DNA of 64,000 nucleotides from Clostridiales bacterium (GTDB lineage Bacteria; Bacillota; Clostridia; Saccharofermentanales; Saccharofermentanaceae), in the NCBI GenBank assembly GCA_017962145.1, contig JAGCVX010000010.1, forward strand, positions 1 to 64,000, given 5' to 3'. Below, one piece after another: positions 18,177 to 26,293 of this stretch. Position numbers and translations under genes: made by a program. Position 1 is the stretch's first letter. Each line of letters opens with the position of its first letter. A model generated the notes under the pieces. The model saw only the letters and a program-made list of their open reading frames with translations. It searched no databases and was not told the DNA's origin.

Positions 18177-21100
18177 ATGTTGGGTAATAAAAGCCAATAT
18201 AAAAAGATACATCGTATATTCTGTGTTTGCCTTGCGTTGCTTGTCGGTTCCGCGGGGCTTTTTTTCAATAAAAGTGCATTTCGAGCGGCAGAAGATGACG
18301 ACTCTACGACTCTTCTGGACGTGTCTACCGGTTATTCCACCGTGCTTTATGACAACACGAACGGACTTCCGACTTCGGAGGCGAACGCCGTGGCGCAGAC
18401 TCCGGACGGATTTATCTGGATCGGAAGCTACAGTGGTCTGATCCGCTACGACGGAAGAACTTTCGAACGTATCAGTTCTGCGGATACGGGTATCACGAGC
18501 GTAGTCAGTCTCTTCGTAGACAGAGACGAACGGTTGTGGGTCGGCTCGAACGACAGCGGCGTCGGTGTATTTGACAAGGGTGAGTGGACGATCTTCAACA
18601 AGGAGAACGGCCTGCAGTCTCTCTCTGTACGTGATATCGCGCAGGATGATTCCGGACGGATCTATCTGGCGACGACCGAAGGTGTGGCTATCGTTGATAA
18701 GAATATGGAACTGTCCGTTGTCGAATCGGCAGATATCCGTGAAGCCTATGTCCGCATGATGAAAGTCGGCCCGGACGATGTGATCTACGGTCTGACCATC
18801 GAGGGCGAGATCTTCACGATGCGGGACGGACGACTCCTGTCTTTCTATACGCCTGAAAAGCTGAAGGTAAACGAGATCCATACCCTGCTTCCGGATCCGA
18901 ACAAGCCGGGCAAGATCTACTGCGCGACCAAAGGCTCCGAACTCTACTACGGAGATCCGACGAGCGGATTTGATCAATCTTCGGCCATCAGCATCCAGCC
19001 GCTTAGCTATGTAAACTCGATCGATATCGTAAACGAAGAGATCTGGGTATGTACGGATAACGGTATCGGACGAATCAATGAACAGGGCTGTATCCCGCTT
19101 CTGAATCTTCCTATGACGACCTCGATCGAGGATCTTCTGATCGATCAGCAGAACAATGTCTGGTTTGCATCCTCGCAGCAGGGAGTCATGAAGATCGTCT
19201 CGAACCGGTTCGCGAATATGTTCGAACAATATGCGCTGGGCTCGGAAGTCGTTTATTCTACGTGTCTTTTTGACGGAAAACTTTTTGTCGGTACCAAGAC
19301 AAACGGCCTTGTCGTCCTCGAGAATCACAAGGTCCTGGAGACGGTTCCGCTCGAGCAGGCTGTCACGGCTTCCGGAAAAGATCTCGGTCAGAGCGATCTG
19401 ATCACGCTTCTGGGAAGTTCGAAGATCCGCTCGATCGTAAGAGATAACGAAGGAAATCTGTGGATCTCTTCTTTCGGCACCTGCCCGCTGATCCGCTTTG
19501 ACGGCAAAAAAGCGACAGTCTTTACGTCGGAAGACGGACTGCCTTCTGACCGCGTCCGTACGATTCTCGACTGTGACGGATATCTGGCTGTGGCCTGCAC
19601 CGGCGGTGTGGCGATCCTGGAAAACGATAAGGTGACTTCCGTTGTCGGTGAAGAGGCCGGTATCAGCAATACCGAGATCCTGACAGTAGCAAAGGCAAAG
19701 GATGGCTCGCTTCTGATCGGAACGGACGGCGACGGTATCTATATCGCGAAAAACGGCAAGACCGAGCATATCAGCACGGACAGCGGTCTGATGTCGGATG
19801 TCGTTTTGCGCATCAAGAAAGACCGGACACGTGACCTGTTCTGGATCGTGACCAGTAACTCGATCGCCAGCATGAACGGCGATGGAAGTGAGCTTACGAA
19901 CTATAAGGAATTCCCGTATTCGAACAACTTCGATCTGTATCAGAGCGCAGAAGATGAGATGTGGATCTTGAGCAGCAACGGTCTTTACATGATCCCGACC
20001 GAGGAGATGTTGAAAAACAAAGCGCCGAATCCGAGATACTATGGAAGAGAAAACGGTCTGACGTGTTTTCCGACTTCGAATTCCTACAGTGAACTGTCTG
20101 AAGACGGAAACCTTTATATCAGCTGTACTACAGGCGTTGTCATGACCAATCTCGATAAGGATTACGATGTGGACGAAGAGGTCCAGATGATGATCCCGTA
20201 CATCGATGCAGACGGCGAACGCGTATATCCGAATGCGGACGGTGTGTTTGACATCAAGCATCATGTAAAGAAAGTAACTGTCTACGCATACTGCTTTAAC
20301 TATTCCCTGATCAACCCGACAGTGTCCTACTGTCTGGAAACTGTGGATCGTGAACCGATCCAGGTCAGCCGCAGTAATCTCGATCCGATCACCTATACGA
20401 ATCTTTCCGGAGGAAAGTATGTCTTCCGCCTGCAGATCATAGGCGCGGACGGCGAGGTCAGACAGGAGCTTGCGGTCACACTGGTCAAGCACGAGGCGTT
20501 CTGGGAAGCAACCTGGTTCAGAGTGCTGTCCATTATCGGACTGATCGCGGCAGTACTGATCGTTTCGATCATCATCGGTAAAAAGAACCTGGAAAAGCTC
20601 CAAAAGAAAGAGCACGAACAGAGAATCTTGATTCGCGAGATCGTCGAAGCATTTGCGAAAGTAATCGATATGAAGGACCGCTATACAAATGGTCACTCGA
20701 CCCGTGTGGCGGAATATACGGCGATGCTGACAAGAGAACTCGGTTACGACGAGGAGACGGTGGAGAAGTACTATAACATCGCCCTCCTCCACGATATCGG
20801 TAAGATCGGTATCTCGATGGAGACGCTGAACAAGCCCGGCCGTCTGACTGACGAAGAGTTTAAAGAGATCAAGTCCCACTCCGGTAAAGGTTATGTTGTT
20901 CTTAAGGACATCAGCATCATGCCGGAACTGGCGATCGGTGCACGTGACCACCACGAGCGTCCGGACGGACATGGTTACCCGAAGGGCTTAAAGGGCGAAG
21001 AGATCCCGAGAGTCGCGCAGATCATAGCCGTTGCCGATACTTTCGACGCGATGTATTCGGATCGTCCGTATCGTAAACGCATGAACTTCGATAAGGCGAT

Positions 21101-21422
21101 CTCCATTATCCGCGAAGTTTCCGGAACCCAGCTCACCGAAGACGTAGTCGAGGCATTCCTCCGACTGGTCGACAAGGGTGAATTCCGTCATCCGGATGAT
21201 GTCGGCGGCGGTTCGACCGAAGATATCACGAATATCCATAAGGCTGCGGAGCAGGCAGCGGCGAAAGAGGCGGCGGTCGAAGCAGCAGAAAAGATCAAGG
21301 CCGAAGAAGCGGCGAAAAAGGAGTCGCAGGAATCCTCTGAAGACTCTGCGCCGAAGGAGACTTCAGCTGAGACTGAAGCCCCGAAGGATCCGCCGAAAGA
21401 GGAAAAAGGCGAAGAAAGCTGA
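18177..21422 (+). CDS. Beta-propeller sensor with HD-GYP output (c-di-GMP phosphodiesterase)
   Basis: 1081 residues. N-terminal TM/signal (about 10-32), then a large extracytoplasmic region of ligand-sensing two-component-regulator propeller repeats (GLPTSEANAVAQTPDGFIWIGSYSGLIRYDG and similar), a Y_Y_Y-like beta domain (about 680-770), TM helix about 780-802, a short coil, and an HD-GYP domain (about 815-1000). HD is in LLHDIGKIG near 870, and the GYP-region motif reads HHERPDGHGYP near 923. A 50-residue acidic/Lys Ala-rich tail follows. It should hydrolyse cyclic di-GMP in response to an external signal. The SD is weak. No GGDEF protein is in the window. Confidence 0.85.
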   Translation: MLGNKSQYKKIHRIFCVCLALLVGSAGLFFNKSAFRAAEDDDSTTLLDVSTGYSTVLYDNTNGLPTSEANAVAQTPDGFIWIGSYSGLIRYDGRTFERISSADTGITSVVSLFVDRDERLWVGSNDSGVGVFDKGEWTIFNKENGLQSLSVRDIAQDDSGRIYLATTEGVAIVDKNMELSVVESADIREAYVRMMKVGPDDVIYGLTIEGEIFTMRDGRLLSFYTPEKLKVNEIHTLLPDPNKPGKIYCATKGSELYYGDPTSGFDQSSAISIQPLSYVNSIDIVNEEIWVCTDNGIGRINEQGCIPLLNLPMTTSIEDLLIDQQNNVWFASSQQGVMKIVSNRFANMFEQYALGSEVVYSTCLFDGKLFVGTKTNGLVVLENHKVLETVPLEQAVTASGKDLGQSDLITLLGSSKIRSIVRDNEGNLWISSFGTCPLIRFDGKKATVFTSEDGLPSDRVRTILDCDGYLAVACTGGVAILENDKVTSVVGEEAGISNTEILTVAKAKDGSLLIGTDGDGIYIAKNGKTEHISTDSGLMSDVVLRIKKDRTRDLFWIVTSNSIASMNGDGSELTNYKEFPYSNNFDLYQSAEDEMWILSSNGLYMIPTEEMLKNKAPNPRYYGRENGLTCFPTSNSYSELSEDGNLYISCTTGVVMTNLDKDYDVDEEVQMMIPYIDADGERVYPNADGVFDIKHHVKKVTVYAYCFNYSLINPTVSYCLETVDREPIQVSRSNLDPITYTNLSGGKYVFRLQIIGADGEVRQELAVTLVKHEAFWEATWFRVLSIIGLIAAVLIVSIIIGKKNLEKLQKKEHEQRILIREIVEAFAKVIDMKDRYTNGHSTRVAEYTAMLTRELGYDEETVEKYYNIALLHDIGKIGISMETLNKPGRLTDEEFKEIKSHSGKGYVVLKDISIMPELAIGARDHHERPDGHGYPKGLKGEEIPRVAQIIAVADTFDAMYSDRPYRKRMNFDKAISIIREVSGTQLTEDVVEAFLRLVDKGEFRHPDDVGGGSTEDITNIHKAAEQAAAKEAAVEAAEKIKAEEAAKKESQESSEDSAPKETSAETEAPKDPPKEEKGEES

Positions 21423-21550
21423 CGTGACCGAAAAAAGATTGTGACAGTTTACTGATTGAAAGTCGTTTTCAAGAATGCGACAATGAATGAAGAAATCCCC
21501 CGGCGAGTGATGTTTGACCGTGTTGGGAAGATAAAAGGAGAAAAATAGAA

Positions 21551-22153
21551 ATGAAAAAGATCTGTTCGATAGTTTTAGCTGTAGTGATGGCTTCCGCCAT
21601 GGCGGCCTGCTCGGATGCAAAGACGATTTCTTCGTCCGGTACTTCCGGAGCTTCTGGCGGCACGACCACTACGGCAGCACAGAGCCAGGATGGCGGAAAC
21701 GGAGAATCTTCTGCAGACGGAAATGGTCAGGTAGATCTTACGATCGATACTACAGGCAACTTCGTATTTGCTTATGAAGGCGTAGACATTCTTCTGGGCG
21801 CGGATCCGGATGCGGTCCTCGAAGGCCTTGGCGATCCCAAGTCTTATCTGGAAGTTCCGTCCTGTGCACATGACGGCACGGATCACGTTTACACCTACAC
21901 GAACATGGTACTGACTGTATACATTCCGACCGGAAGTGATAAGGGTTACATCTCTGATGTTCTGGTAACATCGGATCTGGTTTCGACACCGGAAGGACTC
22001 GAGATCGGCATGAGCGCGGATGACGCACGTGAAAAGTACGGCGATCCGGACAAGGATGATGATGTTTCCTTCGTTTATACCAGAGGTACCTCGCAGCTTC
22101 TGATCACACTTAGCGCGGGTTCGATCATCTCGATCGAGTACATGATCCCGTAA
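21551..22153 (+). CDS. Small lipoprotein of unknown function
   Basis: 200 residues. Signal peptide with lipobox AMAAC (Cys near residue 20), then a Ser/Thr/Gly-rich linker to about 60, then a compact domain of about 140 residues. The domain contains two DP-x-x-V/A-x-x-x-x/G-DP type segments (GADPDAVLEGLGDP and MSADDAREKYGDP), suggesting two copies of a small alpha-beta unit as in SmpA/OmlA-like or related folds. SD AAGGAG lies before the ATG. It has 128 bases upstream and is followed by the DUF1653 gene. Confidence 0.65.
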   Translation: MKKICSIVLAVVMASAMAACSDAKTISSSGTSGASGGTTTTAAQSQDGGNGESSADGNGQVDLTIDTTGNFVFAYEGVDILLGADPDAVLEGLGDPKSYLEVPSCAHDGTDHVYTYTNMVLTVYIPTGSDKGYISDVLVTSDLVSTPEGLEIGMSADDAREKYGDPDKDDDVSFVYTRGTSQLLITLSAGSIISIEYMIP

Positions 22154-22213
22154 GACAGAAATAAAAAACATAAACGAGATGACTTGCATAACGACGTAAA
22201 GGGGTGAACACGT

Positions 22214-22714
22214 ATGTTACCGAGTATTCAGTGGTTGGACCAAAAACTTCAGCAGATGGACGCATGCCAGGATGAAGCATCTTCCTGTGAGATCTTCGAC
22301 AAGATCGTCAACGATATCCGGGCATACAGTGAAGAGGACTGGAACAGTCTTGCCAGAGTCTCGGAAGAGCAGGATCCCAAGTGGAACCTTCTTCTGATCC
22401 CTTGTCTTCAGAAAGTGATCTGCCAGGAAGCGTTCCTGCAGCTGTCGGTGCTTTCCCAGTCCGAGTTCCCGGATGTACGCAAGAAAGCCGCGGACGCCAT
22501 CGTCGGATATGCCGGTTTTGCAAATGGAAAATACCGCCACTACAAGGGCAATGCCTATGAAGTCATCGGTGTCGGCCGCAGCACGGAGAATAAAGACTGG
22601 ATGGTCGTGTACCGTGCCCTCGAAGAGCCGTACTGCATCTGGGTACGCCCGGCTTCCATGTGGCTGGAGATCGTAAGAGACGGTGTACACCGCTTCGAGC
22701 CGATCGACGAATAA
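22214..22714 (+). CDS. DUF1653 domain protein with novel N-terminal half
   Basis: 166 residues, cytoplasmic. The C-terminal 55 residues match DUF1653 (GKYRHYKGNAYEVIGVGRSTE, then VVYRAL, then WVRPASMWLE). DUF1653 is usually a free-standing protein of 70-90 residues. The N-terminal 110 residues are helical and unrecognised. SD AAAGGGG is present. It is followed after 27 bases by the methyltransferase gene, probably co-transcribed. Confidence 0.8.
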   Translation: MLPSIQWLDQKLQQMDACQDEASSCEIFDKIVNDIRAYSEEDWNSLARVSEEQDPKWNLLLIPCLQKVICQEAFLQLSVLSQSEFPDVRKKAADAIVGYAGFANGKYRHYKGNAYEVIGVGRSTENKDWMVVYRALEEPYCIWVRPASMWLEIVRDGVHRFEPIDE

Positions 22715-22741
22715 GAACGAAAACCTTAGGGGGAAGTGCAT

Positions 22742-23350
22742 TTGGCGCATTATTATGAAGAAAACCCACAGGGAGAATCGGACCGTCGCGTCGTACAGGC
22801 GCGTATGAATGGGATCGACTTTTTCTTCCAGACCGACTCGGAAGTATTCTCCAAGAAATTTCTGGATTTCGGATCAAGGGTGCTTCTTGAGACCGCGATC
22901 GAGGATCTGAAGGAGACGAACCGCAAAAAGGGCCGCCTTCTGGATCTTGGCTGTGGATATGGTCCCATCGGAATCATCATGAAACGTGTTTTTCCCTCCA
23001 TGGAAGTGACCATGGTGGATATCAACCTGCGTGCGCTGGATCTGGCTCGGGAAAATGCCGTGACAAACGGCGTAAAGTGCGTCGAAGTATTTCAATCGGA
23101 CGGATGTGCCAGTGTCGAGGGCCTTTACGATTTCGTCCTGACCAATCCGCCGGTACGCGCCGGCAAGCAGACCGTCTTTTCTTTCTACGACGGTGCCTAT
23201 GAACATATGGCAGAGGGCGGACGTCTCTATGTCGTACTTCAGAAGAAGCAGGGCGCCCCGTCTTCCGAAAAATACCTGATGGAAAAATTCGGCAACTGCG
23301 AAGTGATCGCAAAAGAGTCCGGCTACTGGATCATGCTGAGTGTGAAGTAA
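22742..23350 (+). CDS. RsmC-like small-domain methyltransferase
   Basis: 202 residues of a SAM-dependent class I methyltransferase of the MTS family (16S rRNA G1207-type N2-guanine methylase). Motif I is LLDLGCGYGPIG near residue 64, and the NPPV catalytic motif is TNPPVRAG near 132. The start is probably TTG 22742, 8 bases after AGGGGG; a GTG at 22736 is too close to the SD. It is single-domain, as in Gram-positive homologues. Confidence 0.8.
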   Translation: MAHYYEENPQGESDRRVVQARMNGIDFFFQTDSEVFSKKFLDFGSRVLLETAIEDLKETNRKKGRLLDLGCGYGPIGIIMKRVFPSMEVTMVDINLRALDLARENAVTNGVKCVEVFQSDGCASVEGLYDFVLTNPPVRAGKQTVFSFYDGAYEHMAEGGRLYVVLQKKQGAPSSEKYLMEKFGNCEVIAKESGYWIMLSVK

Positions 23351-23396
23351 AGATTTTTCGGGCATTTTTCCTGCTTGCTTTCTAAGGAATCTTGAT

Positions 23397-23425
23397 TTGC
23401 TTTTCTTCTTCGCGTGGCGTACAAT
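23397..23425 (+). promoter_or_regulatory. SigA-type promoter of the Mrp gene
   Basis: TTGCTT (23397-23402), 17-base spacer, TACAAT (23420-23425), 33 bases before the ATG. Confidence 0.5.
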
Positions 23426-23457
23426 GAAGTCTCGATTAATTATAGAGGTGAATTGAT

Positions 23458-24315
23458 ATGGGTTCTTGTGATTCTTGCAAGTCAAAAGACTCTTGTCCGA
23501 CCGCTTCTGCGGGCGGTTCCTGCGGTTCTTCTGAGCCGGAGTCTCTTATTGCACCACTTCATGCAAAATCTAGTGTAAAAAAAGTAATCGGTGTCTGCAG
23601 CGGTAAGGGCGGCGTTGGTAAGTCTTTCGTCACCAGTGTTCTGGCTTCCAGACTGGCTCGTGACGGCTATCGTGTCGCGATCCTTGACGCAGATGTCACC
23701 GGACCGTCCATCCCGAAGGCATTTGGTCTGAAGGGCCAGCTTAAGGGCGATGAGAACGGTATTCTCCCGATGATCTCTCATTCGGGCATCCAGATCGTAT
23801 CTGTCAATCTGGTCATGGAGAACGAGGAAGCGCCTGTCGTATGGCGTGGTCCGGTCATCTCCGGTGTCGTAAAGCAGTTCTGGTCTGACGTGATCTGGGA
23901 CAACATCGATGTTATGCTCATCGATATGCCGCCGGGAACAGGTGATGTTCCGCTGACTGTATTCCAGTCGATCCCGCTCGATGGTATCTTCCTGGTATCC
24001 ACTCCGCAGGATCTGGTTTCCATGATCGTAAACAAGGCCAGAAACATGGCTCTGCTGATGCAGGTCAAGGTCTTGGGCTTTGTAGAAAATATGAGTTATA
24101 CCGTCTGCAAGCACTGCGGCGAGAAGACTCCGCTGTTCGGTGAAGAGGGCAAAGTGCAGAAGGCTGCCGTCGAGATGGGCGTGCCGCTTCTGGATAAGCT
24201 CCCGCTGGATCCGGATATCACCGCTCTTGTTGACGAAGGTCATATCGAGAAAGTTCCGTCCGATATCCTTTCCGGTACGGTGGAATTTGTCGAGAAGATG
24301 ATCGAAGGCAAATAA
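23458..24315 (+). CDS. Mrp/NBP35 family Fe-S cluster carrier ATPase
   Basis: 285 residues. A Cys-rich N-terminal stretch (CDSCKSKDSC) is followed by the deviant Walker A GKGGVGKS near residue 45, Walker-B-type LIDMPPGTGD near 160, and a CKHC pair near 219 that would bind the shared Fe-S cluster. It acts in assembly and transfer of Fe-S clusters. SD GAGGTG is present. The next gene starts 7 bases after its stop, suggesting coupling. Confidence 0.9.
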   Translation: MGSCDSCKSKDSCPTASAGGSCGSSEPESLIAPLHAKSSVKKVIGVCSGKGGVGKSFVTSVLASRLARDGYRVAILDADVTGPSIPKAFGLKGQLKGDENGILPMISHSGIQIVSVNLVMENEEAPVVWRGPVISGVVKQFWSDVIWDNIDVMLIDMPPGTGDVPLTVFQSIPLDGIFLVSTPQDLVSMIVNKARNMALLMQVKVLGFVENMSYTVCKHCGEKTPLFGEEGKVQKAAVEMGVPLLDKLPLDPDITALVDEGHIEKVPSDILSGTVEFVEKMIEGK

Positions 24316-24322
24316 TCGAAAG

Positions 24323-24874
24323 ATGAATCTGTTTTCTAAGCATATTCAAATGCACTGTAAGCGCTTGGCATGCCTGATCCTTGCGATCAGTATGTCAGGC
24401 CTTTTTTGCGCCTGCGGGAAAAAAGAGAAGAAGGCGAATACGGATCTGGGGGACTACCACAAGTATCTGGGTGACTATTACTATGACTGCTCGATCAGTG
24501 CGATGGTATATGAGATCCCGGAAGGGGAAGAAGAACCCGGTATCTTATATCGTCAGGTGCTCGATCTCGACGCGCTTACGAAATCCTGCCCCATCCCGGT
24601 ATGCTTCTTTTTCTATTCCAGTATGCAGGCGGATGTCTACGGTATCTTTGCGACGATGGAAGAACTGGCCGAGCAGTATCACGATAAAGTCCTGATCGTA
24701 GCGATCGACGCGATCTCGGAACGCGATCTGGCCGCGGCCTATAAGATCGAAGCGGTTCCGGATGCGATCGTGATCCGGGATAACCTGCAGCTTGGACGTT
24801 TTGACGGTGCCAGCCGGGAAGACTGGTCCGCACAGGATCTGGCAGGCTGGGTCATCACGATGGTGAAGGGATAA
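24323..24874 (+). CDS. Lipoprotein with thioredoxin-like fold lacking CxxC
   Basis: 183 residues. Signal peptide with lipobox FCAC (Cys about residue 32), Lys-rich linker, then a domain with the thioredoxin-type order VCFFFYSS...VLIVAIDAISERDLAAAYKIEAVPDAIVIRD. The cis-Pro VP is kept but the CxxC is replaced by SSMQ, so it should not be a redox enzyme. Start ATG 24323, 7 bases after the Mrp stop with a weak SD; an ATG nine codons later is the alternative. Its function is unknown. Confidence 0.65.
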   Translation: MNLFSKHIQMHCKRLACLILAISMSGLFCACGKKEKKANTDLGDYHKYLGDYYYDCSISAMVYEIPEGEEEPGILYRQVLDLDALTKSCPIPVCFFFYSSMQADVYGIFATMEELAEQYHDKVLIVAIDAISERDLAAAYKIEAVPDAIVIRDNLQLGRFDGASREDWSAQDLAGWVITMVKG

Positions 24875-24889
24875 CCGTTTTTCGGAATC

Positions 24890-24898
24890 TGGTATAAT
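24890..24898 (+). promoter_or_regulatory. Extended -10 promoter of the IspF-like gene
   Basis: TGG-TATAAT (hexamer 24893-24898), 35 bases before the ATG. It has a perfect -10 with the TGn extension and no clear -35. Confidence 0.6.
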
Positions 24899-24933
24899 AG
24901 AAACGAAATTGAAGGAAAAGGCGGAAAAAGAAT

Positions 24934-25455
24934 ATGCAGTATGAATACGCAAATGGAATCGGACAAGACAGCCATCGTTTTATGCAGCCTTGTGAGGCAC
25001 AGCTTAAAAGTGCAGACAAGTGGCCGAAGAAACTGATACTCGCCGGCGTAGTATTTCCGGACGAGACACCTCTGGTCGCAAACAGTGACGGAGACGTCGT
25101 ACTCCATGCTCTGACCAATGCCATCTCCGGCATTACGGGAATCAATGTCCTGGGTCCGATCGCGGATCAGATGTGCCGTGAAGGGATCACGGACAGTTCT
25201 GCATATCTTGCCAAATCACTCTCTTTTGCCAAGGATCAGGGCTGGGAGATGACACATGTTTCTTTCAGCATCGAAGCGATGCGCCCGAAGTTTACGCCCA
25301 TGATCGGACCGATGAAGCAAAAGCTCGGTGAACTCCTGCAGCTCGATCCGCAGCGTATCGGAATCACAGCCACATCCGGTGAACAGCTGACGCGTTTCGG
25401 CGAAGGCGAAGGCATCATGGTCATCTGCAGTGTGACCATGCGTCGTCCGGAGTGA
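24934..25455 (+). CDS. IspF-like protein (MECDP synthase family), divergent
   Basis: 173 residues aligning over its length with 2-C-methyl-D-erythritol 2,4-cyclodiphosphate synthase. The metal ligands are kept: DSH (residues about 11-13) and LHAL, equivalent to D8, H10 and H42 of the E. coli enzyme. Three other conserved positions differ: AHSDGD is ANSDGD, TDAL is TNAI, and GDIG is NVLG. The C-terminal motif reads TATSGEQL and GEGEGI. It may be a fast-evolving true IspF, since IspD is encoded convergently next door, or a changed enzyme. It has its own promoter, and a terminator with UUCG loop follows. Confidence 0.75.
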   Translation: MQYEYANGIGQDSHRFMQPCEAQLKSADKWPKKLILAGVVFPDETPLVANSDGDVVLHALTNAISGITGINVLGPIADQMCREGITDSSAYLAKSLSFAKDQGWEMTHVSFSIEAMRPKFTPMIGPMKQKLGELLQLDPQRIGITATSGEQLTRFGEGEGIMVICSVTMRRPE

Positions 25456-25474
25456 CCGATCTTTTAAGAGACAA

Positions 25475-26266
25475 TCACGTATTCTGATTTAATATGAATT
25501 CAGCGATCGCCACATCTTCGGGTGTGGTGATTTTTATGTTGTTATAAGAGCAGGGGATCAGGCGGACCGGGATACCCAGCGCCTCGGCCAGTGCGGTGTC
25601 GTCTGTTGCGACGATGCCGGATTCTTCTGCTTTTTTACATACCTTTGTCAGGACCTCGTACTGGAAGACCTGCGGAGTCTGTACTTCGTAAAGAAGTGAA
25701 CGGTCCAAAGTCTTATCCACGAGTGCGTCGGAGCGCGAGACGTTTTTGTTGTTCTCCTCGGCCTTGGCGCACTTGATGGTGTTCTTGCATGGTGTCGCTG
25801 CCACGCATACCTCATACTTCATGCCGCCGACTACGCAGTTACGGATGGTCTCGTAGTCAACCAGGCAGCGTGCGCCGTCGTGAATGAATACGATATCCTT
25901 TTCTTTCGGCGGTAAAGCCAACGTGGAAAGTGCCTTGACGCCGCAGGCTACAGATTCCTGGCGGCTGTCTCCGCCCAAAACGACCTTCTCGACGAACGAG
26001 ATCTCATAGCGGGAACAAAGTTCTTCCACGCGGGAGATGTTATCTTCACTTGTAACGACGATCGCGTGCAGGTTCAAAAGAGAACGAGAGGCGAAGTCGG
26101 AAAATGCCAGAAGGGTTCTGGCCAGAACAGGAACTCCGGCGATCTCAAGAAACTGCTTGCTGTCCGAAAGGCCCATGCGGGAGCCGGTCCCGGCAGCCGG
26201 GATGATGATATAAAGTTCTTTTCGCATGGAATCCAGAGGCGGTACGGGGATAGATACAGATTGCAT
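25475..26266 (-). CDS. ispD: 2-C-methyl-D-erythritol 4-phosphate cytidylyltransferase
   Basis: 263 residues. The N-terminal nucleotidyltransferase motif is IIIPAAGTGSRMG, followed by KQFLEI and, further on, FIHDGARCLV and TPQVF. The C-terminal ITTPEDVAIAE motif is the usual IspD ending. It couples MEP to CTP in isoprenoid synthesis. ATG 26266 is preceded by AAAGGAG at 8 bases; an in-frame GTG three codons earlier overlaps the SD. A Lys/Asn-rich insertion near residue 165 (KAEENNKN) is longer than usual. It is just downstream of radA (27 bases), so likely the same transcript. Confidence 0.88.
   Translation of the reverse strand: MQSVSIPVPPLDSMRKELYIIIPAAGTGSRMGLSDSKQFLEIAGVPVLARTLLAFSDFASRSLLNLHAIVVTSEDNISRVEELCSRYEISFVEKVVLGGDSRQESVACGVKALSTLALPPKEKDIVFIHDGARCLVDYETIRNCVVGGMKYEVCVAATPCKNTIKCAKAEENNKNVSRSDALVDKTLDRSLLYEVQTPQVFQYEVLTKVCKKAEESGIVATDDTALAEALGIPVRLIPCSYNNIKITTPEDVAIAEFILNQNT
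25506..25536 (+). terminator. Forward terminator with UUCG tetraloop inside the 3' end of ispD
   Basis: An 11-bp stem (25506-25516 with 25521-25531, including two G-T pairs) closed by C(TTCG)G and followed by TTTTT. It stops transcription of the IspF-like gene but uses the last codons of convergent ispD. Confidence 0.8.
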
Positions 26267-26293
26267 ATACGTCACTCCTTTTCTGTCGTGTGC

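Noticed and set aside
16959..20972. 1337-residue open frame on the minus strand
   Set aside because: It is antisense to the SGNH-like and HD-GYP genes, has no recognisable domain, and shows the Val/Asp/Arg/Ile-rich composition expected from the complement of genes with few TTA/CTA/TCA codons.
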